DNA from: Desulfobulbaceae bacterium
GTDB taxonomy: Bacteria; Desulfobacterota; Desulfobulbia; Desulfobulbales; Desulfurivibrionaceae
NCBI GenBank assembly: GCA_003517965.1
Contig: DOZO01000026.1
Location: 88,111 to 103,442 of the forward strand
Length of the DNA: 15,332 nt
Direction: 5' to 3'
Positions 14,004-15,332 of this stretch are shown piece after piece. Positions within the stretch are counted from its first letter, which is position 1. Every line of letters starts with the position of its first letter. The notes under the pieces are model-generated. The model was not told the DNA's origin, made no database searches, and was given only the letters and a program-made list of their open reading frames with translations. A program made the position numbers and the translations under genes.

Positions 14004-14504
14004 CTAAGGGTTCTTTTGGTTGGCGGGGTGGCTTTCGTCTTCCTCGCCGTCTAACAGGGATAGAGCGGTGTCAAACTCGCCGGCCTGGGCAAAGGTCGCG
14101 GCAGCCATGGCATCGCCGAATCTCTGGAGCAGCGACTTTTTCCCGTGGCGTTTTTTCCTCCGCCGGAGAGCGGCAGAAATGGTGTTTTTCAGGGTGTCGG
14201 TATCAAAAGGAGCGATGAGTTCGTCGGCCGCTCCAGCCTGCATCCCCGCGATGGACAAAGGGATATTGTCCGGTCTGTTGATGAGAATGATCTCGGCTGT
14301 GGGCATTCTCTCTCTGATGGCCAGCAACGGGTGCGGTTCTTCGCTACTGGCCTGCCGAATGTCAAGCAACACAATCTCGGTGCCGGTTGGCGGTAGGGCC
14401 GATTCTTCGGACAACGCTATTGTCAGGCCCCAGTCTTGCAGTAATGCCCGCATTGTTTCCGCAAAGCCCGCATCGCTTGAAACAATGAAGGCGGTTGCCT
14501 GCAT
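14004..14504 (-). CDS. pseudo-receiver with C-terminal TFAQAGE motif
   Basis: Residues 1-115 follow the receiver fold, but most active-site residues are lost. The acidic pair is replaced by Ser (FIVSSD), the switch Thr by N76 (ILINRP) and the Lys by A98 (LIAPFD). Only D48 in VLLDIR remains. A basic linker (RRRKKRHGKK, 114-123) leads to FGDAMAAATFAQAGEFDTA (129-147), a member of the motif shared by three adjacent genes. It probably cannot bind Mg2+ for normal phosphorylation and may be a scaffold or a decoy. It is 20 bp after the 98-aa gene and 45 bp before the intact receiver gene. Confidence 0.85.
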   Translation of the reverse strand: MQATAFIVSSDAGFAETMRALLQDWGLTIALSEESALPPTGTEIVLLDIRQASSEEPHPLLAIRERMPTAEIILINRPDNIPLSIAGMQAGAADELIAPFDTDTLKNTISAALRRRKKRHGKKSLLQRFGDAMAAATFAQAGEFDTALSLLDGEEDESHPANQKNP

Positions 14505-14524
14505 GGCCGATCCCAGGCTTTGCT

Positions 14525-14821
14525 TTAGCGCACAGATTCGGTGGCGAAAACGCCATAGGTCATTCTTATTCCGCCCAAGCCCAGCGATTGAAGGAAATCA
14601 TCGGCGCTTGGCGCCGGGGGGTTGGGGCCTGCGGCTAGGCTGATCGCCTCGGCGTGCAGCCCCTCTTCGGCAAAGGTTACCGCCATAAAAATTTTCTGGA
14701 ATTGATTGATAGCCCTGCTCCTAATGCTGACGGGCATCATATTTTTGGCAGTTTCCCATTCGCCGGCCTCGGCAAAGGTGATGGCAGTCATCCATTTTTG
14801 AAAGGTGTTGACGGTTTTCAT
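14525..14821 (-). CDS. small protein with two TFAEAGE-type motifs
   Basis: This 98-aa protein is probably the first gene of the operon. It contains WMTAITFAEAGEWETAKNMM (10-29) and a second, diverged copy, FQKIFMAVTFAEEGLHAEA (41-59), followed by a Pro-rich linker and a Gly-rich tail. The copies look like helical hairpins. I know of no assigned function. The same motif ends the next two receiver-type proteins, so this protein may bind them or compete with them (inference). GGAGG lies 7 nt before the ATG, and a sigma-54-type promoter lies about 70 bp upstream. Confidence 0.8.
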   Translation of the reverse strand: MKTVNTFQKWMTAITFAEAGEWETAKNMMPVSIRSRAINQFQKIFMAVTFAEEGLHAEAISLAAGPNPPAPSADDFLQSLGLGGIRMTYGVFATESVR

Positions 14822-14890
14822 GGCAACCTCCGTAAGGTGTGAGATGTTTCCCGCGTCCTGGATTTGTCAGGCGCTGTCGTTATGTGGCAA

Positions 14891-14906
14891 TACAAGGATC
14901 GTGCCA
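14891..14906 (-). promoter_or_regulatory. sigma-54 (RpoN)-type -24/-12 promoter
   Basis: On the - strand the sequence is TGGCACGATCCTTGTA. It has a perfect -24 element (TGGCACG), a 4-nt spacer and TTGTA in place of the consensus TTGCA/TTGCT. It faces the operon, with about 70 bp to the first ATG. A sigma-54 promoter would need an AAA+ activator. None is encoded in the window. Confidence 0.65.
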
Positions 14907-14978
14907 TTAGTGAATCTGCAATAAAAACAAGATGTTGGTAAAATATGCTCAGCAAGCGAAACATGCGTGGAGAACATA

Positions 14979-15047
14979 ATGAAACAACGGGGAACAATAG
15001 GCGAGTCTGGAGTGAAACAGTGTTGTCGCGGAGCGTATTTGTGGTGC
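14979..15047 (+). other. short SD-ATG leader ORF, 23 codons
   Basis: TGGAGA lies 5 nt before an ATG that opens a 23-codon frame ending in TAA at 15048-15050. The SD-ATG context is repeated imperfectly at 15170-15193. The peptide is unrecognised and may be chance. Nothing else in 14907-15180 looks like a gene. Confidence 0.2.
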
Positions 15048-15185
15048 TAACTTTGGGATTGGCGGCAAGCGAGGATGATGGCGTTGTTTCCTTTGTGGCG
15101 TGTTGGGAAGGCTGGCTGGCGAGAGTCGAAAAAAAAGATTGACGTCCGGTGCCGGGGTGTTGTATCTGGAACATGTGGAGACAAT

Positions 15186-15248
15186 ATGAAACATGATGCA
15201 CTCGCAAAAAAAGGAAAAAGTTCACAGGATCGCAACACCGAATCGTAA
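15186..15248 (+). pseudogene. 20-codon ORF start, perhaps cut by a repeat element
   Basis: ATG at 15186 has GGAGA 5-6 nt upstream and opens MKHDALAKKGKSSQDRNTES. The stop codon is the TAA inside the GTAAG that begins the 46-bp tandem repeat. A gene start truncated by an inserted element would look like this. A chance small ORF is also possible. Confidence 0.25.
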
Positions 15249-15332
15249 GTGTTCACCAGGGGCAACCCACTTTCAGGTAAACCCGGGAATGTAAGCGTTC
15301 ACCAGGGGCAACCCACTTTCAGGTAAACCCGG
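15245..15332. repeat. 46-bp tandem direct repeat, possible IS66-type end
   Basis: Two copies (15245-15286 and 15291-15332, period 46) differ at one base (GTAAGT versus GTAAGC). Each starts with GTAAG and GTTCACC and ends with AAACCCGG. The window edge cuts the array, so more copies may follow. The GTAAGCG start resembles the terminal repeats of IS66-family elements as I recall them. No transposase is visible. Confidence 0.6.

Noticed and set aside
14945..15142. 65-aa + strand ORF
   Set aside because: There is no ribosome site, no motif, and an unlikely composition. A different frame has the only SD-ATG context nearby.

Overview
The window looks like a chromosomal segment of a Desulfobacterota-type bacterium (sulfate-reducer-like, possibly Desulfobulbales). 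This is inferred from the gene style: a TauE/SafE anion exporter grouped with a large PEP/pyruvate-binding protein, stand-alone receivers and a sigma-54-type promoter. No rRNA, tRNA or CRISPR array was seen. Two regions differ clearly in content and strand.

Accessory region (1-5700). On the + strand is the 3' part of a superfamily 2 helicase. Its tail carries 11 nearly identical helicase-associated (HA) repeats of 68 residues. An AT-rich gene for a predicted PD-(D/E)XK nuclease follows, then a strong hairpin and a small unknown ORF. On the - strand are two complete type II toxin-antitoxin pairs (4060-4580 and 4862-5415) and a decayed third toxin remnant (about 5529-5651). This has the character of a defence or genomic-island region.

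Signalling and transport region (5713-14906, all - strand). A sigma-54-type promoter (14891-14906) faces a compact gene series. In transcription order it encodes: a 98-aa protein with two copies of a TFAEAGE motif; a degenerate pseudo-receiver ending in the same motif; an intact receiver ending in the same motif; a stand-alone Fis-type HTH protein; a 63-aa ORF held between two copies of a 14-bp junction repeat; a membrane sensor histidine kinase; an intact single-domain receiver; a TauE/SafE-family exporter; and a two-pass membrane protein. The series ends at a strong terminator (about 8755-8799). A second - strand unit follows, with an 852-aa PEP-synthase-like protein and another single-domain receiver one base downstream. 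I infer a multi-receiver phosphorelay controlling export of a small anion (perhaps a sulfur oxyanion) and linked to a PEP/pyruvate-binding enzyme. The partners and ligand are not shown by sequence.

The right end (14907-15332) holds two short SD-ATG leaders and a 46-bp tandem repeat whose GTAAG start resembles an IS66-type end.
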